Origin: Acidimicrobiales bacterium
GTDB lineage: Bacteria > Actinomycetota > Acidimicrobiia > Acidimicrobiales > Poriferisodalaceae
Assembly: GCA_041394185.1 (NCBI GenBank)
Contig: JAWKIQ010000003.1
Location: forward strand, 558,001-622,000
DNA length: 64,000 nucleotides
Direction: 5' to 3'
In this document: piece by piece, positions 8,855 through 17,348 of the stretch
Numbering within the stretch: position 1 is the stretch's first letter
Layout: each line of letters begins with the position of its first letter
Program-made: the position numbers and the translations under genes
The notes under the pieces: model-generated
What the model saw: the letters and a program-made list of their open reading frames with translations, nothing else
Told to the model about the DNA's origin: nothing
The model's database searches: none

Positions 8855-10384
8855 GTGCCGGTGACAGGTGAAGGGGATCTGACCAAGCGCCAGACGCTGC
8901 TGATCTTTACCGGAATGATGATGGCGACGTTTCTCTCGTCGCTCGACACCTCTGCGGTGTCGACCGCACTTCCGACGATCGCAGGCGATCTCGGCGGAAT
9001 CAACCAGCTGCCGTGGGTGCTGACGGCATACCTGCTGGGCTCCGTCGCAGCGACACCTCTGTACGGCAAGCTCAGCGACCTGTACGGCCGGCGCCTCCTG
9101 ACCGAGGTTGCGCTGGGGGTGTTCGTGGCGACCTCCGTGATGGCGGCCGCCTCGCAAAACATGATCCAGCTGGTCATCTCGCGAGGCCTCCAGGGGATCG
9201 GTGGTGGAGGCCTGATGGCGATGGGCTTCATCGTCATCGGCGACATCTTCTCGCCGCGCGAGCGCGGCCGGTACATGGCGTACTACACCATGAACTTCAC
9301 GTTCTCGGCCCTGGTCGGCCCGGTGATCGGCGGCGTCTTCGTGGATGTGGCCTCGTGGCGCTGGATCTTCTTGATCAACATCCCATTGGGCGCGGCAGCG
9401 TGGGTGATGATCCGCCGGAACCTGACGTTCGCCCTTCCGGCGCGTGAGCACTCGCTGGACATATTCGGCGCGTCGGTGCTGGTCGTGGGCGTGACCGCTC
9501 TGATCCTGGGCCTGGCCTGGGGTGGCGAGACATATCCGTGGGCGTCGGTCCAGGTGACGGGTTTGCTGGCCCTGTGTGCAGTGTGCGGTGTCGTGTTCGT
9601 CTGGTGGGAGATGCGAGCAGCCGAGCCCATCCTGCCGATGAGACTGTTTCGGAATCCGACGTTCCGGATCCTGATCGGCGGCAACGTTGCATACGGGTCG
9701 GCGGGCATGGCGGTGATGGCCTTCATGCCCCTGTTCTTCCAGGTGTCGATGGGTGAGCCGGCCACCAAGGCGGGCCTGATACTCGCATCGATGTCAGTCG
9801 CCGTGACCTGCGGCTCGTACCTGGCCGGCAGGGTCACCACCGGCACCGGTCGATACCGATGGCTGTTGAGAGGCGCCCCGGTGCTGACCGTCGTGTCGCT
9901 GGTTGCGTACTCGACCCTCGACGAGAACTCGACGGCCGTTTCGGCGATCCCGTGGCTGGCCATCGGCGGGTTCGCAATGGGTACGGCCTTCCCGACCATG
10001 ACCACGGCTACCCAGAATTCGCTGGAGCTCAGAGATCTGGGCGCTGGGACCGCCGCCATCAACTTCTTCCGAACCCTCGGCCAGACGGTGGGGGTCGGGG
10101 CTTACGGCGCGCTCTTGACCACCCGCATCAGCAGCGAACTGAACGATCTGGCCGACAGGGTCGCGATCGACGACCTGTTGTCGACCCCAGAGGACATCCA
10201 AGGACTCGAGCCGGCACTCCGCGACGCCGTAGAGCATGCGGTCGCGGTTGCCACCGACTCGATCTTCGTGGCAGCGATACCGATAATGGCCGCCTTCGTG
10301 GTCGCCACATGGTTCCTACCCGAGCTCGAGCTTCGCACCACAACCGCCCTGTCGGCCCAGGGCCAGACTCCGGCCGTCGACTGA
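8855..10384 (+). CDS. MFS drug/proton antiporter, DHA2 family (14 TM)
   Basis: 509-residue EmrB/QacA-type transporter. The N-terminal half has TFLSSLDTSAVSTALPTIAG (motif D1 of the DHA2 family), LYGKLSDLYGRR (motif A) and FVIIGD-like loops, and about 14 hydrophobic segments span the protein. It is expected to export drugs or metabolites in exchange for protons. GTG 8855 is the outermost start; GTG 8861 is an alternative. The divergent tetR gene is the likely regulator. Confidence 0.9.
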   Translation: MPVTGEGDLTKRQTLLIFTGMMMATFLSSLDTSAVSTALPTIAGDLGGINQLPWVLTAYLLGSVAATPLYGKLSDLYGRRLLTEVALGVFVATSVMAAASQNMIQLVISRGLQGIGGGGLMAMGFIVIGDIFSPRERGRYMAYYTMNFTFSALVGPVIGGVFVDVASWRWIFLINIPLGAAAWVMIRRNLTFALPAREHSLDIFGASVLVVGVTALILGLAWGGETYPWASVQVTGLLALCAVCGVVFVWWEMRAAEPILPMRLFRNPTFRILIGGNVAYGSAGMAVMAFMPLFFQVSMGEPATKAGLILASMSVAVTCGSYLAGRVTTGTGRYRWLLRGAPVLTVVSLVAYSTLDENSTAVSAIPWLAIGGFAMGTAFPTMTTATQNSLELRDLGAGTAAINFFRTLGQTVGVGAYGALLTTRISSELNDLADRVAIDDLLSTPEDIQGLEPALRDAVEHAVAVATDSIFVAAIPIMAAFVVATWFLPELELRTTTALSAQGQTPAVD

Positions 10385-10458
10385 ACTCCGGGTTCGACCG
10401 AAAGGCGCGGACGCGACTGCCAAACAGGTAGCGGGCGCTGCACGACTAGAGTCGTCAC

Positions 10459-11643
10459 ATGTCCGCCACCGACACCGAAATCGCCGATACCGAAACCTCG
10501 AAACCAGCGCGGGAACGCTGGAGCTTCCAGTGGAAGGAGCTCTACAGCGAGGTCATCACCACCGGGCTGTGCACCGGGTGTTCGGGCTGCGTGATCTCGT
10601 GCCCCCACGACGTGATCGGCTACAACCACGAGCAGGGCGGGTTCAAGCCCTTCCACATCGAAGAAGAGCTCGGGCTCGACAACTGCGTCCACGGCGAGAA
10701 GGGCTGCACCAGCTGCACCAGGGCGTGCCCCAGGTTCCGCACATGGGAAGACGATGCCGAGGAGTTCCTGTTCGGCCGGACCCGCCAGGCCGATGACGCT
10801 GCCGGCATCTACAAAGACATCATCTTGACCCGCGCCAGCGACGATTTCGTCCACCAGCACGGCCAAGACGGGGGCCTGGTCTCGGCCATCTTGATCTGGG
10901 CACTCGAGCACGGTTACATCGACGCGGCCCTCACCTCATATGTCGGCGATGGCGAAGGCTCTCAGTGGACGGCGTCACCTGGCGTGGCCTACAACAAGGA
11001 CGACGTCATCCGCGGTGCGGGCAGCCGCTACACCTATTCGGCCAACCCGCTGGCGTTCGATGAGGCGCTCGATTCAGGAGCCAAGAAGATCGCCCTGGTG
11101 GGCATGAGCTGCCAGAGCTCGATAGTGCCCGTGATGAAGAGCCGCAAGATCGGCAAGGTGGGCAACCGTTTCGCCCTGAACATCGGCCTGTTGTGCTCGA
11201 AGAGCTTCGACGAGGCGATCTTCGAGGAGCTGTTCGAGCTGAAGTACGGCCTCGACCGCACCCAGATAAAGAAGACCAACATCAAGGGTGTGTTCCAGAT
11301 CTGGACCCACGACGGCGGCTATTACGAGATCAACCTCAAGGAGTGTCACGCGTGGACGCGAGAGGGCTGCAACCACTGCCCTGACTTCGCCGCCCAGCAT
11401 GCCGACATCTCCACCGGAGGCATCGGCAAGTACAACGACTGGACGCTGACCATCGTCAGGACCGACCTGGGCCGCGAGATCATCATCAAGATGCTCGAGG
11501 ACGGGTCGCTGATCGGTCGCCCTGGCGACGACGATCCGGGCGCCATCGCTCTGATGCAAAAACTCGCCGAGAAGAGCCGCACGCGTTGGCCCGACTTCGC
11601 CTGGGACAAGCCGGCCCTCCTACCAACGCCTGTCAAGAAATAG
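10459..11643 (+). CDS. FrhB/FdhB-like F420-type oxidoreductase with two 4Fe-4S clusters
   Basis: 394 residues of the coenzyme F420 hydrogenase/dehydrogenase beta-subunit family, which uses FAD and Fe-S clusters to exchange electrons with F420 or other donors. Two ferredoxin-like cysteine sets are visible near the N terminus: C38, C41, C44, C48 and C76, C83, C86, C90. The FrhB C-terminal domain follows (GAGSRYTYSANPLAFDEAL, MSCQSSIVPVM). No hydrogenase or dehydrogenase partners are nearby, so it is a stand-alone member. Its substrate cannot be told from sequence. A TAGAGT box 6 nt before ATG indicates a leaderless transcript. Confidence 0.82.
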   Translation: MSATDTEIADTETSKPARERWSFQWKELYSEVITTGLCTGCSGCVISCPHDVIGYNHEQGGFKPFHIEEELGLDNCVHGEKGCTSCTRACPRFRTWEDDAEEFLFGRTRQADDAAGIYKDIILTRASDDFVHQHGQDGGLVSAILIWALEHGYIDAALTSYVGDGEGSQWTASPGVAYNKDDVIRGAGSRYTYSANPLAFDEALDSGAKKIALVGMSCQSSIVPVMKSRKIGKVGNRFALNIGLLCSKSFDEAIFEELFELKYGLDRTQIKKTNIKGVFQIWTHDGGYYEINLKECHAWTREGCNHCPDFAAQHADISTGGIGKYNDWTLTIVRTDLGREIIIKMLEDGSLIGRPGDDDPGAIALMQKLAEKSRTRWPDFAWDKPALLPTPVKK

Positions 11644-11659
11644 CCGGCAGGCGCTTGGG

Positions 11660-12271
11660 TCAGATCCGGCAGGCGTCGACCAGGTCGGCGAAACTCGGCA
11701 CCGCGGCGCTGTCGTTTGCGTAGTCGCCCAGAAGGGCAACCGGCACGATCTGCCACGCACGAATGCCAGCACATCGACAAACAGCCCGATCGGTGCCGGC
11801 GTCGACACAAGACTGAACCAGCGGATCGATGGCGGCGACATCGAGTGCGGGTTCTGGGGCTTCACGACAGGCGACCAGAGCCTCGCCCATGACCTCGGGG
11901 AAACGACCGTCGACCTGTAGACGATCTTCCATGATCGCCCACTGATCCGCGGGCACAGCCGTCGCCAGAGCGCTGAGGGCACAGTGGCAGGGCCCGGTGA
12001 GGCCGTCGCCAGACACACAGGCGTCGAGGAAGGCGACCGAAGCTGCCATACCCGGGTTTGGGGCGATCGTGGTGGTGGTTGTCGAGGTGGTCGTTGTCGA
12101 GGTAGAGGTCGTCGATGTGACCTCTACATCGGCGACGTCGCCCGGCTCGGCGATGCGCGTGGTTGTGCCGCTGCACGCCGCCACCATCATCAGAAATACA
12201 CCGGCAGCGGCGTAGATGAGCTTGCGGCCGGTGTCGTGACGTATGTTCGAGCGATCAAGCCTCCAATCCAC
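11660..12271 (-). CDS. Putative lipoprotein, Cys-rich, function unknown
   Basis: About 203 residues from GTG 12271 (the start is uncertain because no clear ribosome site is seen). A lipoprotein signal is visible: basic RK, hydrophobic LIYAAAGVFLMM, lipobox VAAC. A low-complexity Ser/Thr-rich linker (about 50-75) follows, then a globular part with six cysteines in a repeated theme (FLDACVSGD...CHCALS and VQSCVDAGTDRAVCRCAG). This suggests two similar small disulfide units. The family is not recognised. Confidence 0.65.
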   Translation of the reverse strand: MDWRLDRSNIRHDTGRKLIYAAAGVFLMMVAACSGTTTRIAEPGDVADVEVTSTTSTSTTTTSTTTTTIAPNPGMAASVAFLDACVSGDGLTGPCHCALSALATAVPADQWAIMEDRLQVDGRFPEVMGEALVACREAPEPALDVAAIDPLVQSCVDAGTDRAVCRCAGIRAWQIVPVALLGDYANDSAAVPSFADLVDACRI

Positions 12272-12289
12272 GAAGACGAGGATGGCACG

Positions 12290-13321
12290 ATGTCGCTGCC
12301 CGCGCTGCCCACCCAACCAGCCGACACCCCATGGCCCACTCATCAGTGGCCCTCGTCGGAGCCCGACGTAGCAAATCCGGACGCACTTCAGGCCGCCGTG
12401 GACGAGCTGTTCGAGTCGGGCCGCCCCGAGCTGGGACGCACCGATGCACTGGTGCTGGTACAGGGCGGCTCGCTGGTGGTCGAACGATATGGCCACGGTG
12501 TCGACTCGGCCTCGACGCTGCCATCGTGGTCGATGGCCAAGTCGATGACGGCCGTGCTTGGCGCTCTTGCGGGAATCGACTGGGAAGCACCTGTGCTGGC
12601 CCCAGAGTGGGTTGCGACGCCGGACGATCCCAGACGCGAGATACGGGCACGGCATCTGCTGACCATGACCACGGGCCTCGAGTGGACCGAGATCTACGAA
12701 CCCGACCAGCCAAGCGATGTCGTGAGGATGCTGTTCGGCGACGCCAAGGCCGATGCGGCCCGATTTGCAGCCGACAAACCACCTGCAGCCGCGCCTGGTG
12801 AGGTCTACCAATACAGCTCGGGCACCACCAACATTCTCGCCCGCCACATCGCCGGCCATCTGGGCCTCGACGGCGACGCCCCAGGGTTCGAGGCCTTCAT
12901 GCGTCGCGAGCTGTTCGACCCTGTGGGCATGGCCTCGCCGATACCCAAGTTCGATGCCCGCGGCACCTTCATCGGCTCGTCGTTCTGTTATTGCACCGCC
13001 GCCGACTTTGCGCGGTTCGGTTTGTTGTGCCTCAGGGGCGGGCGCTGGGACGAGCGACAGCTGGTCCCAGCCGACCAGATAGACCGATTCAGAACCCCAA
13101 CCGAGGCCTCGCGCGGAGTCGACGACTTTGTCCACGGTGGGCATTTCTGGGTGCACGAAGACGGCTTCGGAACCTTCGCGTGCCACGGCTACGAGGGGCA
13201 GTACATCTGGATGGTGCCCGCGCTCGATCTGGTGCTGGTCAGGTCGGGGGTACGGCCCGAAACCGACAAACAATCGTTGGTGGTGGCATTGCGGGCAATC
13301 GTCGAGGAGTTCGCACGATGA
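12290..13321 (+). CDS. Serine hydrolase, class C beta-lactamase fold
   Basis: 343 residues. The SxxK nucleophile motif is SMAK (LPSWSMAKSMTA), the YxN-like tyrosine is YSSG in VYQYSSGTTNIL, and a C-terminal HGYEGQY replaces the KTG box. This pattern is that of esterases and peptidases of the penicillin-binding fold rather than resistance enzymes. ATG 12290 gives the expected length. The stop overlaps the next ATG (ATGA), so it is coupled to the acyl-CoA ligase, suggesting that hydrolysis and CoA activation act on related substrates. No signal peptide is seen. Confidence 0.85.
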   Translation: MSLPALPTQPADTPWPTHQWPSSEPDVANPDALQAAVDELFESGRPELGRTDALVLVQGGSLVVERYGHGVDSASTLPSWSMAKSMTAVLGALAGIDWEAPVLAPEWVATPDDPRREIRARHLLTMTTGLEWTEIYEPDQPSDVVRMLFGDAKADAARFAADKPPAAAPGEVYQYSSGTTNILARHIAGHLGLDGDAPGFEAFMRRELFDPVGMASPIPKFDARGTFIGSSFCYCTAADFARFGLLCLRGGRWDERQLVPADQIDRFRTPTEASRGVDDFVHGGHFWVHEDGFGTFACHGYEGQYIWMVPALDLVLVRSGVRPETDKQSLVVALRAIVEEFAR

Positions 13322-14784
13322 CCATCGACGAGAACCTGTACCGCGTGCTGGCCCATGTGGATCACCAGCGAGAATTCATCATCACCGGCGACCAGACCCT
13401 GACCTATGGGAAGGTCTTCGAGATGGCCGCCCGCTTTGCGGCATCGATGGTCGGCCTGGGTGTAGGGCCGGGCGACCGGGTTGTGGTGCAGGTGTCGAAG
13501 AGCGTCGACGCGCTCGCCCTGTATCTGGGTTGCCTTCAACTCGGAGCGGTTCAGGTGCCGCTGAACACCGCCTACACCGCAGCCGAGGTCGGCTATTTCG
13601 TCGACGACAGCGAACCGTCGCTGGTGGTGCTCGACCCCGGCTCGCCGCAACCCACCGCAGACCACGCCTGTGCGATGGTCGATCTGGGCGAGCTGGCGAG
13701 GCTGGCCGACCAAGCGCAAGCCAGCGAGCAGGTCACGAGCCGTGGTGGCCGCGACCTGGCGATGATGCTGTACACGTCGGGAACCACCGGTCGCTCGAAG
13801 GGAGCGATGCTGTCGCACGCAGCCCTGATCGCAAACGGCAGGGGCCTGAACCAGATCTGGGGCTTTCGGCCCGACGACACCCTGGTTCACATCCTGCCGA
13901 TATTCCACGTGCACGGGCTCTTCGTCGCACTGCACAGCGCAATGTTGTCGGGAGCCCGGGTCGAGTACTTCGACCGTTTCGATGTCGACCAAACGATCGA
14001 CGCCCTTGCGCGGTCAACGGTGATGATGGGTGTTCCGACCCACTACACCAGGCTGATGGCCAGCCCGCGGCTCGATCCAGATGCCTGTTCGTCGATGCGT
14101 CTGTTCACATCGGGTTCGGCCCCCATGACGGCCCAGGTCCACGAAGAGTTCACCGCCCGCACCCGACACCAGATCGTCGAGCGGTACGGGATGACCGAGT
14201 GCGGCATCATCACCTCGAACCCGCTAGATGGCAATCGCGTTCCCGGCACCGTCGGCTTTGCGTTGCCCCACACCGAGATCAGGGTCACACGCGACGGCGA
14301 GGTGGTCGAGGCGGGCGAAGCCGGCATCGTCGAGGTTCGTGGCCCTGGACTGTTCGACGGCTACTGGCGCCTGCCGGACAAGACCGCAGAAGAGATGCGC
14401 CCGGGTGGATGGTTCGTCACCGGCGACGTCGGCCACACCTCCGCCGATGGCCGGCTGACCCTGGAAGGACGCGCTGGCGACATGATCATCTCGGGCGGCT
14501 ACAACATCTATCCCAAGGAGATCGAACTGGTGCTCGACGAGGTTCCTGGCATCGCCGAGTCGGCCGTCATCGGGGTTCCGCACCCCGATTTCGGTGAAGC
14601 GGTCGTGGCGGTCGTGGCGGGGGCCTGGGACGAGGCGTCGGTCAGGCCGGCACTCGACCAACACCTGGCCCGCTTCAAGCACCCACGCCACCACATCCAA
14701 CTCGAGAACCTCCCCAGAAACGCCATGGGAAAGGTCCAAAAGGCGGCATTGCGAGAGCAGTACCGCCACCTGTTCAGCGACTGA
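13318..14784 (+). CDS. Acyl-CoA ligase, possibly malonyl-CoA synthetase-like
   Basis: 488-residue ANL-superfamily enzyme activating a carboxylate through an acyl-AMP. The P-loop is LYTSGTTGRSKGAMLSH, followed by RYGMTECG, GWFVTGDVG and the catalytic lysine region LPRNAMGKVQK. The stretch LPIFHVHGLFVAL resembles MatB (malonate-CoA ligase), whose length is similar, but substrate assignment remains inference. The ATG overlaps the preceding hydrolase stop. Its 3' end overlaps udgB by 11 bp in convergent orientation. Confidence 0.85.
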   Translation: MTIDENLYRVLAHVDHQREFIITGDQTLTYGKVFEMAARFAASMVGLGVGPGDRVVVQVSKSVDALALYLGCLQLGAVQVPLNTAYTAAEVGYFVDDSEPSLVVLDPGSPQPTADHACAMVDLGELARLADQAQASEQVTSRGGRDLAMMLYTSGTTGRSKGAMLSHAALIANGRGLNQIWGFRPDDTLVHILPIFHVHGLFVALHSAMLSGARVEYFDRFDVDQTIDALARSTVMMGVPTHYTRLMASPRLDPDACSSMRLFTSGSAPMTAQVHEEFTARTRHQIVERYGMTECGIITSNPLDGNRVPGTVGFALPHTEIRVTRDGEVVEAGEAGIVEVRGPGLFDGYWRLPDKTAEEMRPGGWFVTGDVGHTSADGRLTLEGRAGDMIISGGYNIYPKEIELVLDEVPGIAESAVIGVPHPDFGEAVVAVVAGAWDEASVRPALDQHLARFKHPRHHIQLENLPRNAMGKVQKAALREQYRHLFSD

Positions 14785-15445
14785 GTTCGCGGGCCCTGGC
14801 AAACACAGCGTCGAGCATGTCGGGCGTCAGACGCCCGGTGAAGGTGTTCTGTTGGCTCGGATGGAACGAGCAGATGATGGTTCGGCCATCGGGCAGCCGA
14901 GCCTCGACCCCGTGGCCGAACTTGGGTCGGGGCCTCAACCCCAAGAGTGTGGAGGCCACGCCGTAGCCGAACTGCCCGAGAGCCACGAACACTTCGACGT
15001 CTTCGAGCAGTTCGAGCTCGCGTTCCAGGAACGGCCGGCAGCGGTCACGCTCTTCGGTGGTGGGCTTGTTGGCCGGGGGCGCGCACCGCACAGCCGCCGT
15101 CACATAGGCACCGATCAACTCGAGACCATCGCCAGGACCCACCGACTCGGGCTGGTTGGCGAATCCGGTCCGGAACATCGACGCAAAGAGAAAGTCGCCC
15201 GAGCGATCGCCGGTGAACACCCGCCCGGTGCGGTTGGCCCCGTGGGCCGCAGGCGCCAGGCCGATCACCATGACCTTTGCCGCAGGGTCACCGAAGCCGG
15301 CGACGGCTTTGCCCCAGTACTGCTGGTCACGAAAGGCCGCTCGCTTGTCTCGGGCCACCTGTTCGCGCCAGTCGACGAGGCGGTCGCATGCACGACAATC
15401 GGCGATCTCGCAAGCCAAGAGCTCCAGCTGCCTGCGCCTCTCCAT
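14774..15445 (-). CDS. udgB: Type-5 uracil-DNA glycosylase (UdgB)
   Basis: 223 residues removing uracil and related lesions from DNA. The family-5 signature is GLAPAAHGANRTGRVFTGD (about residues 62-80). It lacks the usual polar catalytic residue of families 1-3. C17, C20, C121 and C136 form the 4Fe-4S ligand set, and the second motif is CSFHPSQQNTFTG. ATG 15445 gives the normal N terminus with CRACDRL. A longer frame to 15646 is unsupported because it runs into the promoter and start of the divergent gene. Confidence 0.9.
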   Translation of the reverse strand: MERRRQLELLACEIADCRACDRLVDWREQVARDKRAAFRDQQYWGKAVAGFGDPAAKVMVIGLAPAAHGANRTGRVFTGDRSGDFLFASMFRTGFANQPESVGPGDGLELIGAYVTAAVRCAPPANKPTTEERDRCRPFLERELELLEDVEVFVALGQFGYGVASTLLGLRPRPKFGHGVEARLPDGRTIICSFHPSQQNTFTGRLTPDMLDAVFARARELSR

Positions 15446-15520
15446 GCAATCGACCCTACCGCCGCCGGGTAGCTCAACTGCTCGACCGGTAGGGCCCGAT
15501 AGTCGGATAGCTTTCTGGAC

Positions 15521-16165
15521 GTGCCCAGCCCGAAACCCAAACCAACCCTGGTCCTGCTCGTGCGTCACGGCAAGACCCCGACCACGGGCGACGAGCTCCC
15601 CGGCCGGACGCCAGGCCTCCACCTTGCCGAGAAGGGCCAGCTCCAAGCCCAGGCTGCGGCCGACCGCATCGCTGAACTGGGCTCGAAGGTCACCGCCGTC
15701 TATGCGTCACCGCTCGAGCGCACGCGCGAGACGGCAGCCCCGATCGCAAAGGCCCTGGGCCTGCGCGTCCGAAGCAACAAGGGCCTGATCGAGCTGAACG
15801 TCGGAGACTGGACGGGACGGCGCCTGAAAGACCTGGCGAAGCTGCCCGAGTGGAAGACAGTCCAGAAGTATCCCAGCGGCTTCACCTTCCCCGGGGGCGA
15901 GTCGTTCACGGCCATGAACGCCCGTATCAATGACACGGTCGCAGGCCTGGCCGCCGCACACGCCGGAGAGGCCATCGTGTGCGTTTCGCACGCCGACCCG
16001 ATCAGGGCCTTGGTTGCCTCCGCCATGGGAACCCACCTCGACCTCTTCCAGCGAGTCGTGGTGTCGCCATGCTCGATCTCGGCCCTGCTGTACACCACCG
16101 AAGGCCCGGTGGTACTGGCTGTGAACTCGATCAGCGGACCACTGACCGAACTGGCCCCGGCCTGA
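15521..16165 (+). CDS. Histidine phosphatase, MSMEG_4193-type putative phosphomutase
   Basis: 214 residues of the phosphoglycerate mutase superfamily. The catalytic RHG is in LLVRHGKTPTT, with the second histidine in VSHADPIRA. The start MPSPKPKPTLVLLVRHG and the next two genes identify the actinobacterial trio in which this gene, DUF3090 and a SCO1664-type protein are neighbours; in many genomes that trio lies near mshC of mycothiol synthesis. Substrate is unknown. GTG start, with a TAGCTT box at 15508-15513 giving a leaderless transcript. Confidence 0.85.
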   Translation: MPSPKPKPTLVLLVRHGKTPTTGDELPGRTPGLHLAEKGQLQAQAAADRIAELGSKVTAVYASPLERTRETAAPIAKALGLRVRSNKGLIELNVGDWTGRRLKDLAKLPEWKTVQKYPSGFTFPGGESFTAMNARINDTVAGLAAAHAGEAIVCVSHADPIRALVASAMGTHLDLFQRVVVSPCSISALLYTTEGPVVLAVNSISGPLTELAPA

Positions 16166-16184
16166 TCCTCAACCAGGAAGCGAC

Positions 16185-16634
16185 ATGAGCGAATCTTTCA
16201 ACATGCTCGAGGTATCGAACCTCGTCACCGGAACCGTCGGAGAGCCCGGCCAGCGCATCTTCTTCCTCCAGGCTCGCGATACCCACAATCTGGTATCGCT
16301 GAAGTTGGAAAAGGGACAGGCCCACGCCTTGGCCAGCGGCATCCTCGAGATACTCGACGACCGGGGCGACACCTCAGACCCCATTCGTCCCGAAGACCTC
16401 GTCGAGCCCCTGATGGCCGCATGGACGGTCGCCTCTCTGGGCATTGGCATCGAGGAGGACGCAGACCGCGTCCACGTCATCGTCGAGGAACTCACCGACG
16501 ACGAAGACGACGAACCGGCAACCGCGCGCTTTGGTCTCACGTTCGCCCAGGCCAGGGGTTTCGCCGGTCATGCACTGTTGCTGATCGAGCACGGCAGAGA
16601 TTTCGGACGGCAGAACGGTCATCGGCCACACTGA
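16185..16634 (+). CDS. DUF3090 family protein
   Basis: 149 residues matching the conserved N-terminal part of DUF3090 (FLQARDTHNLVSLKLEKGQ, LASGILEILDD). The typical family member is about 40 residues longer and ends in a CxxC zinc-ribbon-like tail, which is absent here: the protein stops at EHGRDFGRQNGHRPH. It begins 19 bp after the phosphomutase and ends 3 bp before the SCO1664 homolog, so the three form an operon. The biochemical role is unknown. Confidence 0.82.
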   Translation: MSESFNMLEVSNLVTGTVGEPGQRIFFLQARDTHNLVSLKLEKGQAHALASGILEILDDRGDTSDPIRPEDLVEPLMAAWTVASLGIGIEEDADRVHVIVEELTDDEDDEPATARFGLTFAQARGFAGHALLLIEHGRDFGRQNGHRPH

Positions 16635-16637
16635 GCC

Positions 16638-17348
16638 ATGAGCGACCTGACCGCTCTTAGGGCTCTCGAGAGCAAGCTTCGCGAAGGCGAGGTCGAGGTC
16701 GAGGGGCGTATGCCCTGGTCCTCGAACCAGACGTTCCTGGTGCGGGTCGTCGACGACGAACACGTGCTGCCGGCGGTGTACAAGCCGGCGGCAGGCGAGA
16801 GGCCGCTTTGGGACTTTCCCCCCGGCTTGTACAGACGCGAGATCGCAGCGTACGAGCTTGCGATGGCGCTGGGGTGGCCCATAGTTCCGCCCACGATCGA
16901 ACGCGAGGGACCATTCGGCAAGGGATCGGTTCAGCTATTGGTCGAAGCCGACTACGAGCAGCACTACTTCACGCTCGTCGAGGACACCTCGCATCACCCG
17001 GCCCTGAAGCGCCTGTGCCTGTTCGACCTGCTCGCCAACAACACCGACCGCAAGAGCGGCCACTGCCTGATCGACTCGACAGGCCACATCTGGGGCATCG
17101 ACCACGGTCTTTGCTTCGCGGCCGACTTCAAGCTGCGAACAGTGATCTGGAACTTCGAGCACGAACCCATCGACGAGGGGTTGATGGCAGATGTGGTCGA
17201 CCTGACGGAAGACTTTCCAGAGCAAATATCCGAGTTGCTCGACCACGACGAGGTTGCCGCGTTGTTACGCCGGGCCAATCGGGTCGTCGAGCACGGCCTG
17301 TTCCCCGACGACCCGACAGGGCGACGCTGGCCCTGGCCACTGGTGTGA
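16638..17348 (+). CDS. SCO1664-family protein with PI3/4-kinase-like motifs
   Basis: 236 residues. The N-terminal lobe carries a likely ATP-binding lysine in AVYKPAAGERPLWDFPPG. The catalytic-loop-like FDLLANNTDRKSGHCL is followed by a metal-binding IDHGLCF, as in the HipA/PI3-PI4 kinase fold. It is therefore probably a small-molecule or protein kinase, though the substrate is unknown. It is the third gene of the phosphomutase/DUF3090 trio and overlaps the next gene by GTGA. Confidence 0.82.
   Translation: MSDLTALRALESKLREGEVEVEGRMPWSSNQTFLVRVVDDEHVLPAVYKPAAGERPLWDFPPGLYRREIAAYELAMALGWPIVPPTIEREGPFGKGSVQLLVEADYEQHYFTLVEDTSHHPALKRLCLFDLLANNTDRKSGHCLIDSTGHIWGIDHGLCFAADFKLRTVIWNFEHEPIDEGLMADVVDLTEDFPEQISELLDHDEVAALLRRANRVVEHGLFPDDPTGRRWPWPLV

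Noticed and set aside
12060..12120. Short tandem-looking GTGGTGGTTGTCGAGGTGG tract as a repeat element
   Set aside because: It is the coding sequence of the Ser/Thr-rich linker of the lipoprotein, read on the minus strand.
12990..13317. N-terminal extension of the acyl-CoA ligase beyond ATG 13318
   Set aside because: The upstream part lies wholly inside the hydrolase gene in another frame; the ATGA overlap marks the true start.
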